64,000 bases of DNA from contig NZ_LAQT01000002.1 of the NCBI RefSeq assembly GCF_001294205.1, forward strand, positions 372,001-436,000, in the 5' to 3' direction. This DNA is from Amantichitinum ursilacus (GTDB taxonomy: Bacteria > Pseudomonadota > Gammaproteobacteria > Burkholderiales > Chitinibacteraceae). The notes under the pieces were generated by a model. The model had not been told where the DNA came from, ran no database searches, and worked only from the letters and a program-made list of their open reading frames with translations. Each line of letters begins with the position of its first letter. Position 1 is the first letter of the stretch. Positions 8,021-17,083 of this stretch are shown here, one piece after another. The position numbers and the translations under genes are program-made.

Positions 8021-9310
8021 ATGAGCCACGAACATCCTTTATATCTGGCCGCCGTGCGCAAGCATCTGGCGGGCGATGTCGCCGGGGCCGAGGTCGACTA
8101 TCGCGCCTTGCTGGCCGAGCAGCCCACGCATGCGCCGGGGCAGCATTATCTGGGTTTTCTGCTGCAACAAGCCGGGCGGCTGGAAGAGGCTGAAGCCTGC
8201 CTGCTGCAAGCCCTGCAGCTGGATGCGCGCCACGCCGAATGGCATTTCAACCTGGGCATCGTGCTGGCGCGGCGGCAACGCACCGACGCGGCCATCGATG
8301 CGTTCTGCCAGGCGCTGGCGCTGGACCCCGCGCCGTATTTCTACTGGACCAACCTGGGCGCAGCGTTTGAAGCCAACCAGGAATGGCTGCGCGCTGAACA
8401 GTGTTATCACAAAGCGGCGCAACTCGACCCCGCTTGCCCCGACGCGTTCTATCTGTTGTCCGCGCTGTTGCTCAAGCTGGAGCGCTATGACGACGCGCGC
8501 CATTTCAACCATCGCGGCATTCTGGCCGACCCTGGCAAAGCCGCAGTGCCCATCATGCGCGCGCAAGCCTGGCACGCATTGGGCGATCCGGCCGCCGCCA
8601 TCGCCGTGCTGCAGCAATGGCAGCGCGACCAACCCGATAACGTCGAAGCCGCGCATTTGCTGGTGGCGTATCAAGGCGAAGCCGCGCCCGAGCAATGCAG
8701 CGAGACGTATGTCGAGCACGTGTTTGACGCCTTCGCCGACACCTTCGATTCGATCCTGACCCGGCTGGATTACAGCGGGCCGCGACTGGTGGCCGATTAT
8801 CTGGGACGCGTGCAGTCGCGTTTTGCCCATGCGCTGGATCTGGGCTGCGGCACTGGCCTGGTGGGGCAAGCCATCCGGCCCTGGGCGGATGAATTGGTGG
8901 GCGTGGATTTAAGCCAGCGCATGCTGCAGCACGCGGCGCAACGCGGCATTTATCAAAGCCTGCATCACGCCGAGTTGGGCGCGTTTCTACAGGCCGACAC
9001 CGCCCCGCACGATTTGATCTGCTGCATGGATACCTTTACGTATATCGGTCAGATCGAGCCCGTGTTGGCGTTGATCCACGCGCGCCTGCAACCGGGCGGA
9101 TTGTTGTTGTGTAGCACCGAGCGGCTGGATGAAGCGGGCGCGCATTATCGACTGAACACCAGCGGCCGCTATAGCCACAGCCCGGCCTGGATTGCCGCCA
9201 TCCTGCGCGAGCACGGTTTTGTCATCGCAGAGATTGCCGACACCGTCATCCGCAAAGAAGCGGGCTACCCATTACCCGGCCAGTTTATTGCGGCGCGCCG
9301 CCCGGCCTGA
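8021..9310 (+). CDS. TPR-repeat protein fused to a class I SAM methyltransferase
   Basis: A 429-aa soluble protein. Residues ~1-210 form tandem tetratricopeptide repeats (LGFLLQQAGRLEEAEACLLQ and NLGIVLARRQRTDAAIDAFC show the periodic pattern). Residues ~240-429 are a Rossmann-fold methyltransferase with SAM motif I ALDLGCGTGLVG near residue 271, the acidic residue in ELVGVDLS, and a DLICCMDTFTYI motif. TPR-methyltransferase fusions are known, but their substrates are mostly unassigned; the TPR half probably recruits a protein target. The start at 8021 lacks a clear ribosome site, and the frame is open further upstream, overlapping the preceding terminator. It is convergent with the chitinase gene. 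Confidence 0.85.
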   Translation: MSHEHPLYLAAVRKHLAGDVAGAEVDYRALLAEQPTHAPGQHYLGFLLQQAGRLEEAEACLLQALQLDARHAEWHFNLGIVLARRQRTDAAIDAFCQALALDPAPYFYWTNLGAAFEANQEWLRAEQCYHKAAQLDPACPDAFYLLSALLLKLERYDDARHFNHRGILADPGKAAVPIMRAQAWHALGDPAAAIAVLQQWQRDQPDNVEAAHLLVAYQGEAAPEQCSETYVEHVFDAFADTFDSILTRLDYSGPRLVADYLGRVQSRFAHALDLGCGTGLVGQAIRPWADELVGVDLSQRMLQHAAQRGIYQSLHHAELGAFLQADTAPHDLICCMDTFTYIGQIEPVLALIHARLQPGGLLLCSTERLDEAGAHYRLNTSGRYSHSPAWIAAILREHGFVIAEIADTVIRKEAGYPLPGQFIAARRPA

Positions 9311-9333
9311 ACGCGGTCTGCATCAAAATAAAA

Positions 9334-9362
9334 AACGCCCCGACGATTGCGGGGCGTTTTGC
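9334..9362. terminator. Bidirectional terminator
   Basis: Perfect stem AACGCCCC/GGGGCGTT with A-tract before and T-tract after, between the convergent methyltransferase and chitinase genes. Confidence 0.88.
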
Positions 9363-9383
9363 ATGGCTTTGCGGCAACGCGGT

Positions 9384-10988
9384 TTACGGCAGCGTCTTCA
9401 AATGCGGCGCCACGGTGTTGGCAAAGTTGTTGTTATTGCTGGCATCCCAGTTGGTCGACCAGTCCATCACACCGCGCAGACCCGGGTATTTGGCAACCGG
9501 AATATAGCTGCCGCAATGCGTGCCCTGGGTCAGGCAATCGACGGCGTTGTTGACCACCGACGGATCAACATAACCGCTGCCCGCGCCCGACGGCGAAGCC
9601 GGCAAGCCAAGACCTACCTGGCCCGGCTGCAGATACTGCAACACGGTGTCGGCTTGCGCGGTAATAAAGTCCACCGTGCCCTGGTTGTAGTTCTTGCCGT
9701 CGCGGCCTGGCATCGAACCCGAGTTGTAGTACTGCGTGTTGACCATGGTGATGATGCTGCCGAGGTCACGCGCCACCTGCAGATAAGCGCCCGCGCCCGG
9801 AATGTTGGGCAGCATGTCGATGGTCTGCGGCGCCATGGTGATGATCAGGTTCGGGCCGACCTTGGCGCTGAGCTGACGCAAGGCGCTTTCCAGATTGGCC
9901 ACGTTGATGGCGTTTTCCAGATCGATATCGATGCCGTCAAAACCATATTGCTGGATCAGGGCATAGGCGCTGTTCACAAAGTTGGTGACGGCCGTGCTGT
10001 TGCCCAGGGTGATGCTGCCGTTCTGGCCGCCCACCGACAGGATGACAAAGCGACCCTGGCTGTGCAGCGTTTTGATGTCGTTGGCGAATTGCGCGTTGGT
10101 GTAACCGCCAGACACGGCCTTGGACAAGCCTGAATCGATATTGAACAGCAAGCCGCCATCATTGGCCGGATCGGCATCGGCAAAGGCCACTTCGACCACG
10201 TTGTAGCTGGTCGGCACTTGCGCCAGCGTTTGCACCGCCGCGCCGTTATCAAAGTTTTGCCAGTAACCCACCAACACATGCTTGGGCAGGCTGCCCGTCG
10301 GAGTCGGGGCAGGGGTTGGCGTGGGTGTCGGAGCGGGCGTCGGCGCCGGGGTGGGAGCGGGTGTGGGTGCCGGGGTCGGGGCTGGCGTTGGGGCTGGCGT
10401 TGGGGCCGGCGTCGGGGTCGGTGCGGTGCCGCCGCAGGTGCCGACCACGGTCCACGGTTGGCCGCTGCCAACCGGGCCGCTGGCGGTGGACGGATTGTTG
10501 CCTTGCGTCCACCAGTTGGCTTTGTAGTTCACGCCGTTGTAGCTCACCGTCGCGCCGCCGTTATAGGCGGTCGTGGCGCTCCACGTGGCATAGCAACCGG
10601 CCGACGGGGTCGGTGCGGGCGTCGGCGCCGGCGTGGGCGCAGGCGTTGCAACCGGCGTCGGAGCGGGCGTGGGTTTCGGGGTAGGCGCGGGCGTCGGGGC
10701 TGGCGTGGGGGCGGGCGTCGGCGCCGGAGTCGGCGTGGCGCTGGTATCTACGCCCAGATCTTTCCACAGGCTGGGCGTCGCGGCCGGGTTCCAGTTGGCG
10801 CCCACATAATCAGTTTGCGTGACCAAGGCCTGGTAATCATGGCCGTTGTAAAACACGACGGTGCCAGCGCTATAGGTGCCGCCGTCTACCCAGGCCGGGT
10901 AAGCAAAAGCGGACAGCGCAGCAAAGGCGGCCGGCAAAGCGGCGAGCGCCAGCTTGCCGCGCCCGAACAGGCGAGACTTGGATTTCAT
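9384..10988 (-). CDS. Secreted GH18 chitinase with two CBM5/12 domains
   Basis: A 534-aa modular exoenzyme. It has a signal peptide (residues 1-29, ending AFA), a first CBM5/12 chitin-binding module (30-79, [20 protein letters not shown]), a Pro/Thr/Ala linker, a second CBM5/12 module (starting [15 protein letters not shown]), a second Pro/Thr linker, and a GH18 catalytic domain from [13 protein letters not shown]. The catalytic DxxDxDxE motif is DGIDIDLE, with acid/base Glu358. GH18 enzymes hydrolyse chitin by substrate-assisted retaining catalysis. GGAGGA lies upstream of the ATG. Single-domain similarity to ChiD/ChiC-type bacterial chitinases is likely. The linkers are encoded by GC-rich simple repeats (10310-10420 and 10610-10735). 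It stands alone, divergent from an alcohol dehydrogenase. Confidence 0.95.
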   Translation of the reverse strand: MKSKSRLFGRGKLALAALPAAFAALSAFAYPAWVDGGTYSAGTVVFYNGHDYQALVTQTDYVGANWNPAATPSLWKDLGVDTSATPTPAPTPAPTPAPTPAPTPKPTPAPTPVATPAPTPAPTPAPTPSAGCYATWSATTAYNGGATVSYNGVNYKANWWTQGNNPSTASGPVGSGQPWTVVGTCGGTAPTPTPAPTPAPTPAPTPAPTPAPTPAPTPAPTPTPTPAPTPTGSLPKHVLVGYWQNFDNGAAVQTLAQVPTSYNVVEVAFADADPANDGGLLFNIDSGLSKAVSGGYTNAQFANDIKTLHSQGRFVILSVGGQNGSITLGNSTAVTNFVNSAYALIQQYGFDGIDIDLENAINVANLESALRQLSAKVGPNLIITMAPQTIDMLPNIPGAGAYLQVARDLGSIITMVNTQYYNSGSMPGRDGKNYNQGTVDFITAQADTVLQYLQPGQVGLGLPASPSGAGSGYVDPSVVNNAVDCLTQGTHCGSYIPVAKYPGLRGVMDWSTNWDASNNNNFANTVAPHLKTLP

Positions 10989-11370
10989 GGGTACATCCTC
11001 CGGTAGGTTTCTTGTCTTTCTTTAAATGAACTGCGCGCGCGCTCGTGGGCGCGCGTGGGCCGATCATAGTCAACAAGTGGATACACGACTACGCGGCGGC
11101 GACCCGTGCCATGGCGTGGTTTCAGCAAACACGCGGGTTGGCGCGGGCTGGCGTGGATACATTGGTTGACCAACGGCGTCAGTATCAAGACAAGCGGATG
11201 ACGCCTTGAGCGGGCTTGCCCACGCGCGCTTCTGGCAACGCCGTCGGCGCGTACGGTGGCATTTACGCATTCGCTCCCACAGCACATTACGTGCGCGGCA
11301 TACACCCAAGCCGGGCCGCCTTGCGCACACTGGGCTCACCACGACGATCCCGTCCCCGAGGAGCCCTGCC
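10989..11370. other. Divergent intergenic region (chitinase / alcohol dehydrogenase)
   Basis: About 380 nt between divergent starts, with ribosome sites at both ends. It contains an alternating GCGCGC-rich stretch around 11030-11060. I saw no convincing operator palindrome, promoter or small gene in it. Confidence 0.4.
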
Positions 11371-12534
11371 ATGCGCGCCCTGACTTATCACAAAGCCCAT
11401 CATGTAAGTGTCGATACCCATCCCGATCCCATCCTGCAAGACCCGGACGACATCATCTTGCGCGTCACCGCGACCGCCATTTGCGGTTCGGATCTGCACT
11501 TGTTTCGCGGCAAGGTGCCGGGCATGGAGGCAGGCGATATCCTCGGCCATGAATTCATGGGCATCGTCGAGGACGTCGGCCCCGGCGTTACCAAAGTCAA
11601 ACGCGGCGATCGGGTGGTGGTGCCGTTTACCATTGCCTGCGGCCACTGTTTCTTTTGCGAGAAAGCCATGTACGCCGCCTGCGAAACCACCAACCCGTCG
11701 CGTGGCACCATCATGAACAAAAAGTCGATCCGCAGCGGCTCCGGCATGTTTGGCTACACGCATCTGTACGGCGGTTACGCCGGTGGCCAGGCCGAGCTGG
11801 TGCGCGTGCCGCGCGCCAATGTGGGCCCGCTGGTGTTGCCGGCCGGGCTGGCCGATGAGCAAGTGCTGTTCTTGTCCGACATCCTGCCCACCGGTTACCA
11901 GGCAGTGCTGAATGCCGAAGTGGGGCCGGGCTCGACGGTGGCGATTTTCGGGGCGGGGCCGGTGGGCCTGATGGCGGCAGCCTGCGCGCGCATGCAAGGC
12001 GCGGAACGCATCTTCATGATTGACCATCATGCGTACCGGCTAGCTTTTGCCCGCGCTACTTACGGCGTGGAGACCATCAACTTTGATGAGGTAGATGACC
12101 CGGCTGCGCTGATGATCGAGGCCACCGATTACCGCGGCGTAGATGCCAGCATCGACGCCATCGGCTTTGAAGCCAAAGGCAGCTTGCTGGAAACCACGCT
12201 GACCAACCTGAAGCTGGAAGGCGCCAGCGGCGTGGCATTGCGCCAGGCCATTGCCGCCACGCGCCGCGGCGGCGTAATCAGCGTGCCGGGCGTGTATGCG
12301 GGCTTTATCCACGGCTTTATGTTTGGCGATGCGTTCGACAAGGGTTTGACGTTCAAGATGGGCCAGACGCACACGCAGCGTTATATGCCCGAGCTGCTGC
12401 AGGCTATTCAGGAAGGCAAGCTGCATCCGGACGTGATCATCTCGCACCGCTTGCCCTTGGCAGAAGCGGCGCGTGGCTATGAGATTTTTAATGAGAAAAA
12501 AGAGGATTGCCGCAAGGTGGTGCTGACGCCTTAA
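11371..12534 (+). CDS. Zinc-dependent alcohol/formaldehyde dehydrogenase (MDR family)
   Basis: A 387-aa medium-chain dehydrogenase. The catalytic zinc ligands are Cys in [10 protein letters not shown] and the [12 protein letters not shown] segment. The structural zinc loop is [15 protein letters not shown], with four Cys. The NAD-binding Rossmann motif is [13 protein letters not shown], followed by MIDHHAYR. The overall pattern and length match the glutathione-independent formaldehyde dehydrogenase-like/Zn-ADH subgroup that oxidises aldehydes or alcohols with NAD. The ATG at 11371 is set by GAGGAG 8 nt upstream; the open frame to 11206 is not credible. It is a single gene, divergent from the chitinase. 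The true substrate cannot be read from sequence. Confidence 0.9.
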   Translation: MRALTYHKAHHVSVDTHPDPILQDPDDIILRVTATAICGSDLHLFRGKVPGMEAGDILGHEFMGIVEDVGPGVTKVKRGDRVVVPFTIACGHCFFCEKAMYAACETTNPSRGTIMNKKSIRSGSGMFGYTHLYGGYAGGQAELVRVPRANVGPLVLPAGLADEQVLFLSDILPTGYQAVLNAEVGPGSTVAIFGAGPVGLMAAACARMQGAERIFMIDHHAYRLAFARATYGVETINFDEVDDPAALMIEATDYRGVDASIDAIGFEAKGSLLETTLTNLKLEGASGVALRQAIAATRRGGVISVPGVYAGFIHGFMFGDAFDKGLTFKMGQTHTQRYMPELLQAIQEGKLHPDVIISHRLPLAEAARGYEIFNEKKEDCRKVVLTP

Positions 12535-12559
12535 GCGTTGACCGAGCGCGCGCGTAAAA

Positions 12560-12583
12560 AAGGGTGGACCGTGGTCCACCCTT
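12560..12583. terminator. Bidirectional terminator
   Basis: Perfect 11-bp stem AAGGGTGGACC/GGTCCACCCTT with a 2-nt loop. The A-tract on its left makes it a strong terminator for the minus-strand PEP-CTERM pair, and it also follows the dehydrogenase. Confidence 0.85.
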
Positions 12584-12605
12584 GTCTGGTCAGCGGCTGA
12601 TCACG

Positions 12606-13214
12606 TTATGCTTTGACCATCGCGCGGCCGCGGCGCGCCAGCAACCCCACCGCGCCGACGGCCAGCAAGGCCCAGGTTTCCGGCTCGGGCACCGGCCTGA
12701 CGTCCAGCGCATCCAGCCACACATTGTTGGCAAACTGGCCCTCGCCACGCGAATAGATTTCCAGCGTATCGATCGGCTGATCCGTCACCCCGGCATACCA
12801 ATGAAACGCAAAGTCGTGCGCGCCGATGGGGACCTCTTGCTGCGCCACGATCACACCATTGCGATACGCCACAAAGCCCACGGCATCCGCCTGCGGCCCG
12901 TAACCGCCGGTGACATGTGCGCCGGCAATCTCGGCGCGGTTAAAGATAAAAGGCCCATTGAGGGAACGCAGCACAATGTAGCCCGCCGCATCCAGCCCTT
13001 TCAACGCGCGGTTGCCGCTGGGGAAATCCACGGTGTCGCTGTTCTGATCCATGGTGCGCACGGAACCATCGAATTCAAACCCCTGGTACAGCACCGGCAC
13101 AAAATCGGTGTAGTTAACCGCGGGCGTGCTAAAGGCGTCGAAGGTGATGATATGAGCCATGCTGGTCGCGCTGAGGGCCAGCGTTGCGGCCGGTAACAGA
13201 GGGAGGAATTTCAT
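12606..13214 (-). CDS. PEP-CTERM sorting-domain exported protein (second of a pair)
   Basis: A 202-aa exported protein. It has an N-terminal signal peptide (MKFLPLLPAATLALSATSMA), a beta-rich body with FDAFSTPAVNYTDFVP and a NNVWLDALDVRPV strand, and a C-terminal PEP-CTERM tripartite tail: VPEPETWALL, a hydrophobic helix AVGAVGLLA, and the basic cluster RRGRAM. Such tails are processed by exosortase (EpsH/XrtA) in biofilm/EPS-producing Gram-negatives; no exosortase is in this window. Its start codon overlaps the stop of the upstream PEP-CTERM gene (ATGA), and AAGGAGC lies inside that gene, so translation is coupled. A strong terminator follows. Confidence 0.88.
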   Translation of the reverse strand: MKFLPLLPAATLALSATSMAHIITFDAFSTPAVNYTDFVPVLYQGFEFDGSVRTMDQNSDTVDFPSGNRALKGLDAAGYIVLRSLNGPFIFNRAEIAGAHVTGGYGPQADAVGFVAYRNGVIVAQQEVPIGAHDFAFHWYAGVTDQPIDTLEIYSRGEGQFANNVWLDALDVRPVPEPETWALLAVGAVGLLARRGRAMVKA

Positions 13215-13927
13215 GCTGCGCTCCTTGCCAGATTGCTACGGTTGCGTGCGGCAAAGCGGGCCAGCAGGCCCGCGCCGCCCAGCAACATCAGCCAGACGGT
13301 TTCGGGTTCGGGAATGGCAGCGGTGGGGCTCAAGACTGCGGGTGGAATCACCGCCAGTCCAATCTGGTCCAGCAACCAGCGCTGCCCCTGGCCGGCAGAG
13401 ACAATCACAACGTGATCGAGTGGGCCGGAGTAGGGCGAGGCAAACCAGGTAAAGTGGTCCTCCCACAAATTGACGCTCAACGAGCCCACCTGCACCGTAT
13501 CGTGATACAGCAGGATGGTCGCAGTGGGGCTGCTGAACCCGGCGCCATAGACGCTGCTAAACGCCGCCATCTCCAGCCCGGTAAAAATAAAATCAGGCTG
13601 CGTGAACGTGTCTTGATCAAAGCCCGATTGCACATCGACATACTGGCGCGCATAGGCAAAATTGGTGAGCGCATACGTGCCATGCGCATACACCAGATCA
13701 CTGCCGTATTGGGCGTCATACGCCTGCTGGCTTACCCGCACGGGCGAGCCATAATCAAGGCCAAACAAAAATTGCGCGGTATTGCCGTTGTCGTCGGCGC
13801 CGTACCAGCTATTGATCTGGCCCCAGCCGTTAATAATGCCGTAATCGGCGTCGAAGGTGATGGCGTTTGCCAGGCCGGCTGCCGCCAGCAAGGCAGACCC
13901 GGCGAGATAGTTGAATAGTCGTTGCAT
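13211..13927 (-). CDS. PEP-CTERM sorting-domain exported protein (first of a pair)
   Basis: A 238-aa exported protein from the ATG at 13927; TGGAG lies upstream, and a longer frame to 13966 is less likely because it would bury the signal peptide. It has a signal peptide (FNYLAGSALLAAAGLANA), a beta-rich middle, and a C-terminal IPEPETVWLMLLGGAGLLA helix followed by Arg-rich residues, the PEP-CTERM exosortase signal. The body includes FYARQYVDVQSGFDQ-like segments and a DHVVIVSAGQGQRWLLDQIG stretch similar in layout to its neighbour's, suggesting related secreted-matrix functions. It overlaps the next gene by 4 nt (ATGA), forming a two-gene operon. Confidence 0.86.
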   Translation of the reverse strand: MQRLFNYLAGSALLAAAGLANAITFDADYGIINGWGQINSWYGADDNGNTAQFLFGLDYGSPVRVSQQAYDAQYGSDLVYAHGTYALTNFAYARQYVDVQSGFDQDTFTQPDFIFTGLEMAAFSSVYGAGFSSPTATILLYHDTVQVGSLSVNLWEDHFTWFASPYSGPLDHVVIVSAGQGQRWLLDQIGLAVIPPAVLSPTAAIPEPETVWLMLLGGAGLLARFAARNRSNLARSAA

Positions 13928-14085
13928 GGTTACGCTCCAGTGCGGTTGGAAGCGAGCGGGCAACAAGTCATCCGGGCCTGAGGCAGCAACCCTGGACGCG
14001 ATGGCTATTGTCAGGCATGTAGCCGCACCGGAATGGGGCGACTGCCGAGCGGTGCCGGGCGCGCAGGTTTAGTCCATTGCGCGCC

Positions 14086-14139
14086 AAAAAAAAACGGCGT
14101 TGATCTGCGATTGCTTGAGCAATCCAGCATCAACGCCGT
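14086..14139 (-). terminator. Long hairpin with T-tract (minus-strand terminator)
   Basis: Two nested arms: ACGGCGTTGAT/ATCAACGCCGT (11 bp perfect) and inner GATTGCT/AGCAATC (7 bp perfect) separated by CTGC and CAGC bulges; on the minus strand it is followed by nine T. It lies downstream of the tRNA-Leu and its own terminator, possibly as a backup, or it shields the PEP-CTERM promoter. Confidence 0.7.
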
Positions 14140-14200
14140 ATGTTTATTTCATTTCATCCAGCACAACGACCCTGCAATTTCGCTGCGTAAACGCTGGATA

Positions 14201-14230
14201 TGAAAAAACCCGCCGGAGCGGGTTTTTTCA
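14201..14230 (-). terminator. Terminator of tRNA-Leu (copy 1)
   Basis: Perfectly symmetric TGAAAAAACCCGC-CGGA-GCGGGTTTTTTCA, 11 nt from the tRNA 3' end. The same hairpin, with one loop change, follows the second tRNA-Leu copy at 30507-30536. Confidence 0.88.
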
Positions 14231-14240
14231 TTAAAACTGT

Positions 14241-14327
14241 TGGTGCCCAAGAGAAGACTCGAACTTCCACGCCCTTGCGAGCGCTAGGACCTGAACCTAG
14301 TGCGTCTACCAATTCCGCCACCTGGGC
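14241..14327 (-). tRNA. tRNA-Leu (anticodon CAG)
   Basis: An 87-nt class II tRNA with encoded CCA. The acceptor starts GCCCAGG and closes with CTTGGGC-A-CCA; the D arm contains GGCGGAATTGGTAGACGC; the anticodon stem CTAGG/CCTAG holds loop TTCAGGT, giving anticodon CAG; a long variable arm and T arm GTTCGAGTC follow. An identical copy lies at 30546-30632. Confidence 0.97.
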
Positions 14328-14364
14328 TTCGCTGGCCGTTGTTGCTTGGCTGCGAGAGAGGCGC

Positions 14365-14393
14365 ATTATGGTCAATGCCCCCGTTAGTGTCAA
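14365..14393 (-). promoter_or_regulatory. Sigma-70 promoter of tRNA-Leu copy 1
   Basis: On the minus strand a perfect -35 TTGACA (14388-14393) is separated by 17 nt from CATAAT (14365-14370), which would start transcription about 30 nt before the tRNA 5' end. No equally good promoter is visible before the second copy. Confidence 0.75.
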
Positions 14394-14437
14394 CACTCCA
14401 CTTCAAATATTTCTTGAAAAGTGGCTAACCCACTGAT

Positions 14438-16036
14438 TTAACGGTCAGCCAATAAAATCACCACGCCCTCATGCGGCTGCAAAGTGAAATCGCCATTGGC
14501 TTGTATGCCGATGCGCGGCTTGAGCGTGGACAGCAACACCTGCCCGTGTAGCAAATGGCCGTGCTCCACCGGCTGGGTGTCGGCGCTAAAGTTGAGCAGC
14601 ACCAGCAAGCGGCGGCCTTCATAGCTACGGGTGTAGCCGAACACTTGTTCCGGCGTGCCAAAGTCATGATAGGAGCCCACCGCCAGCGCCGGTTCCTGGC
14701 GGCGCAATGCCAGCAGATGGCGGTAGTAGGTCAGCATCGAATCATCGTTCTGATCTTGCGCGGCCACATTCACCTGCACCGCATCGGGCGGCAGCGGCAA
14801 CCACGGGCGCGCCGTGCTGAAACCGGCGTTGGTGCTGGCATCCCATTGCATTGGGCTGCGTTCTGGATCGCGGCCCAGGCCCTTGCCGGGTTGTTTTTTC
14901 TCGAACGGGTCTTGCACCAGCTCGGGCGGCACCTCGATATCGTGCATGCCGATTTCGTCGCCGTAGTACAACGTCGGCGTGCCGCGCAGCGTCAGCAGCA
15001 GCATCGCGGCCACGCGCGCCTGCTCGGCGCCGATGCGTGTTTGCAGACGGTGATTATCGTGATTGCCCAATACCCAATTGGGCCAGCCATGATCGGGCAG
15101 GGCGGCTTCATAACTATCGACCGCATTGCGGATAACGCTGGCTTTCCACGGCAAGGTAATCAGCTGGAAATTAAACGGCAAATTAACGCCATCGCCGCCG
15201 GTGCCGTAATAGGTGACCAGCTTTTGCACCGGTAGATAAATTTCGCCCACCATCATGCGCTCGTGATATTCATCCAGCAGTTTGCGCATGCGGCCGATTA
15301 CCTGATGCACCTCGGGTCGATCGGTGGTGTAGGTCGTGAGCAATTTGTTTTGCTCGCCGGTATTGGGGTCGTAATCAGGGTTGGGTGGATTGGCGCGGAA
15401 ATCTTCGTCCTTGATCAGATGCCAGATCACATCGATGCGGAAACCATCCACCCCGCGATCCAGCCAGAACCGCATCACATCCAGCATGGCATCCTGCACC
15501 GCCGGGTTGCGCCAGTTCAGATCGGGCTGTTCTTTTAAAAACGCGTGATAGTAATACTGCTTGCGCACGTCATCGTATTGCCAGCCGCTGCCCCCAAAAC
15601 TGGATAACCAGTTATTGGGCGGGCCCCCATCGGCCGCCGGGTCTTTCCAGATATACCAGTCGGCTTTGGGATTGGTGCGCGACTGGCGCGATTCTTTAAA
15701 CCACGCGTGTTCTTCGGACGTGTGGTTGGGCACAAAATCCAGCAACAACTTCATGCCGCGGCCATGGATATCGGCCAGCAAGGCATCGAATTCCGCCAGC
15801 GTGCCAAATACCGGGTCGATATCAACGTAATCGGCAATGTCATAGCCAAAGTCTGCCATCGGCGATGGGTAAATCGGCGACAGCCAGATCGCATCCACCC
15901 CCAGCGCCTGCAGATAATCCAGTCGCTGCCGAATGCCGTTGAGGTCGCCCACGCCATCGCCATTGCTGTCTTGATAAGAGCGCGGGTAGATCTGGTACAC
16001 AACGCCTTTTTGCCACCACAGATAAGAATCGGGCAT
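14438..16036 (-). CDS. GH13 alpha-glucosidase / oligo-1,6-glucosidase
   Basis: A 532-aa (beta/alpha)8 glycoside hydrolase. Conserved GH13 regions: DFVPNHTS (region I), GFRIDVIWH with nucleophile Asp202, MVGEIYL with acid/base Glu265, and VLGNHDNHR with transition-state Asp327. QIYPRSYQDSNGDGVGDLNG near the N-terminus and the lack of a signal peptide are typical of cytoplasmic alpha-glucosidases (GH13_17/23/30) that cleave short alpha-glucosides. GAGGAAG lies upstream of the ATG. It follows the DUF72 gene on the same strand after 136 nt. No sugar transporter or LacI regulator is adjacent. Exact linkage specificity (1,4 versus 1,6) is not decidable here. Confidence 0.94.
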   Translation of the reverse strand: MPDSYLWWQKGVVYQIYPRSYQDSNGDGVGDLNGIRQRLDYLQALGVDAIWLSPIYPSPMADFGYDIADYVDIDPVFGTLAEFDALLADIHGRGMKLLLDFVPNHTSEEHAWFKESRQSRTNPKADWYIWKDPAADGGPPNNWLSSFGGSGWQYDDVRKQYYYHAFLKEQPDLNWRNPAVQDAMLDVMRFWLDRGVDGFRIDVIWHLIKDEDFRANPPNPDYDPNTGEQNKLLTTYTTDRPEVHQVIGRMRKLLDEYHERMMVGEIYLPVQKLVTYYGTGGDGVNLPFNFQLITLPWKASVIRNAVDSYEAALPDHGWPNWVLGNHDNHRLQTRIGAEQARVAAMLLLTLRGTPTLYYGDEIGMHDIEVPPELVQDPFEKKQPGKGLGRDPERSPMQWDASTNAGFSTARPWLPLPPDAVQVNVAAQDQNDDSMLTYYRHLLALRRQEPALAVGSYHDFGTPEQVFGYTRSYEGRRLLVLLNFSADTQPVEHGHLLHGQVLLSTLKPRIGIQANGDFTLQPHEGVVILLADR

Positions 16037-16172
16037 GTCACTTCCTCAATACGGTTTGAATGCAGAAGATGCTGGAATTCGGGGTCGCGTGACCACGCGT
16101 CAAGGCCATGCTGCGGCAGTGGCTGCGGCTTGCGTATCCGTGTCTGGCTGACACGCGCCGGACAGCCGTGCG

Positions 16173-17081
16173 TTATTGGGCGGCAGCGGGCAATGGCTCG
16201 CCAGCCGGTTGCCGGATGGGCTGGTCCAGCCGTTGCATCAGCCGCTGCGCGTCAAACGGCGCGCGCACCTTGATGTCATTATCAAAGTAGCAAAAAACTT
16301 CGCGTGCGCTGTCGGTTGCGGGCTCGGCCACTCGCGGGCCATCCACGGCTTTATGGCCGGATGTCCACGCCTTGATGCGCGCGGCCCAATCATCGAGCGC
16401 CGTGTCGGTGTAGCCGCTGGCGTATAACTTTTCGGCGCCATGCAGTCGCACGTAGACGAAGGGCGCGCTCAGATCTTCCAGGTGCGGCCATTTGCCCGCC
16501 GTGTCGGCCACCACCAAAGCCACGTGGTATTTGCGTAATAGCGCGATAAATTCCGGCGTGGCAAAGCTTTGATGGCGGATTTCAATGGCATGCCGCATGC
16601 GATGGTTATGCGGCACATCCAGATCGGGCTTGCTGCGTAAATGGCTATCGTGATGTTCGGCGATTGTGCGCGCCGCATTCAGGTCGCGCGGCAATTTGGC
16701 CAGAAAGCTTTCAAACAACTCGGCGTCAAACTGAAAAGACGGCGGAAATTGCCATAACAGCGGCCCGAGTTTTTCTTTGAGTTCAAACAAGCCCGAAGCA
16801 AAGAAATTGGCCAGAGGCCCATCGATATCGCGCAAGCGGCGAATATGGGTAATAAAGCGCGGCGCTTTTACGCTGAAAATAAAATCGTTGGGTGTGCTGG
16901 CATACCAGTCGGCATAGCGATCCGGCGTTTGCAATGCGTAAAACGAACCGTTGATTTCAATGCTGGACAAGGCGCGCGAGGCGTAATGCAATTCATCGGC
17001 CTGGCGTAATTCTTCGGGATAAAACACTTTGCGCCATGGTTCATAACGCCAGCCGGAAATACCAATATGCGCGCGCGCCAT
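16173..17081 (-). CDS. DUF72 (YecE-like) TIM-barrel protein
   Basis: A 302-aa soluble protein with the DUF72 signature: an N-terminal HIGISGWRYEPWRKVFYP, the SSIEINGSFYALQ strand, FIFSVKAPRFITH, and VYVRLHGAEKLYASGYTD toward the C-terminus. DUF72 proteins adopt a TIM-barrel fold; their biochemical function is poorly defined. The ATG is preceded by GGAGGG, located in the last codons of the upstream secreted-protein gene 2 nt away, so the two are co-transcribed and probably coupled. The length is slightly larger than the family norm because of a C-terminal tail ending in PIRQPAGEPLPAAAQ. Confidence 0.9.
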   Translation of the reverse strand: MARAHIGISGWRYEPWRKVFYPEELRQADELHYASRALSSIEINGSFYALQTPDRYADWYASTPNDFIFSVKAPRFITHIRRLRDIDGPLANFFASGLFELKEKLGPLLWQFPPSFQFDAELFESFLAKLPRDLNAARTIAEHHDSHLRSKPDLDVPHNHRMRHAIEIRHQSFATPEFIALLRKYHVALVVADTAGKWPHLEDLSAPFVYVRLHGAEKLYASGYTDTALDDWAARIKAWTSGHKAVDGPRVAEPATDSAREVFCYFDNDIKVRAPFDAQRLMQRLDQPIRQPAGEPLPAAAQ

Positions 17082-17083
17082 GG

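Noticed and set aside
10310-10735. Regular GC-rich repeats resembling a repeat array
   Set aside because: In-frame Pro-Thr-Ala linker codons of the chitinase; no spacers, so not CRISPR.
10218-11006. 262-codon plus-strand frame opposite the chitinase linkers
   Set aside because: Gly/Arg-only low-complexity translation of the Pro/Thr linker repeats.
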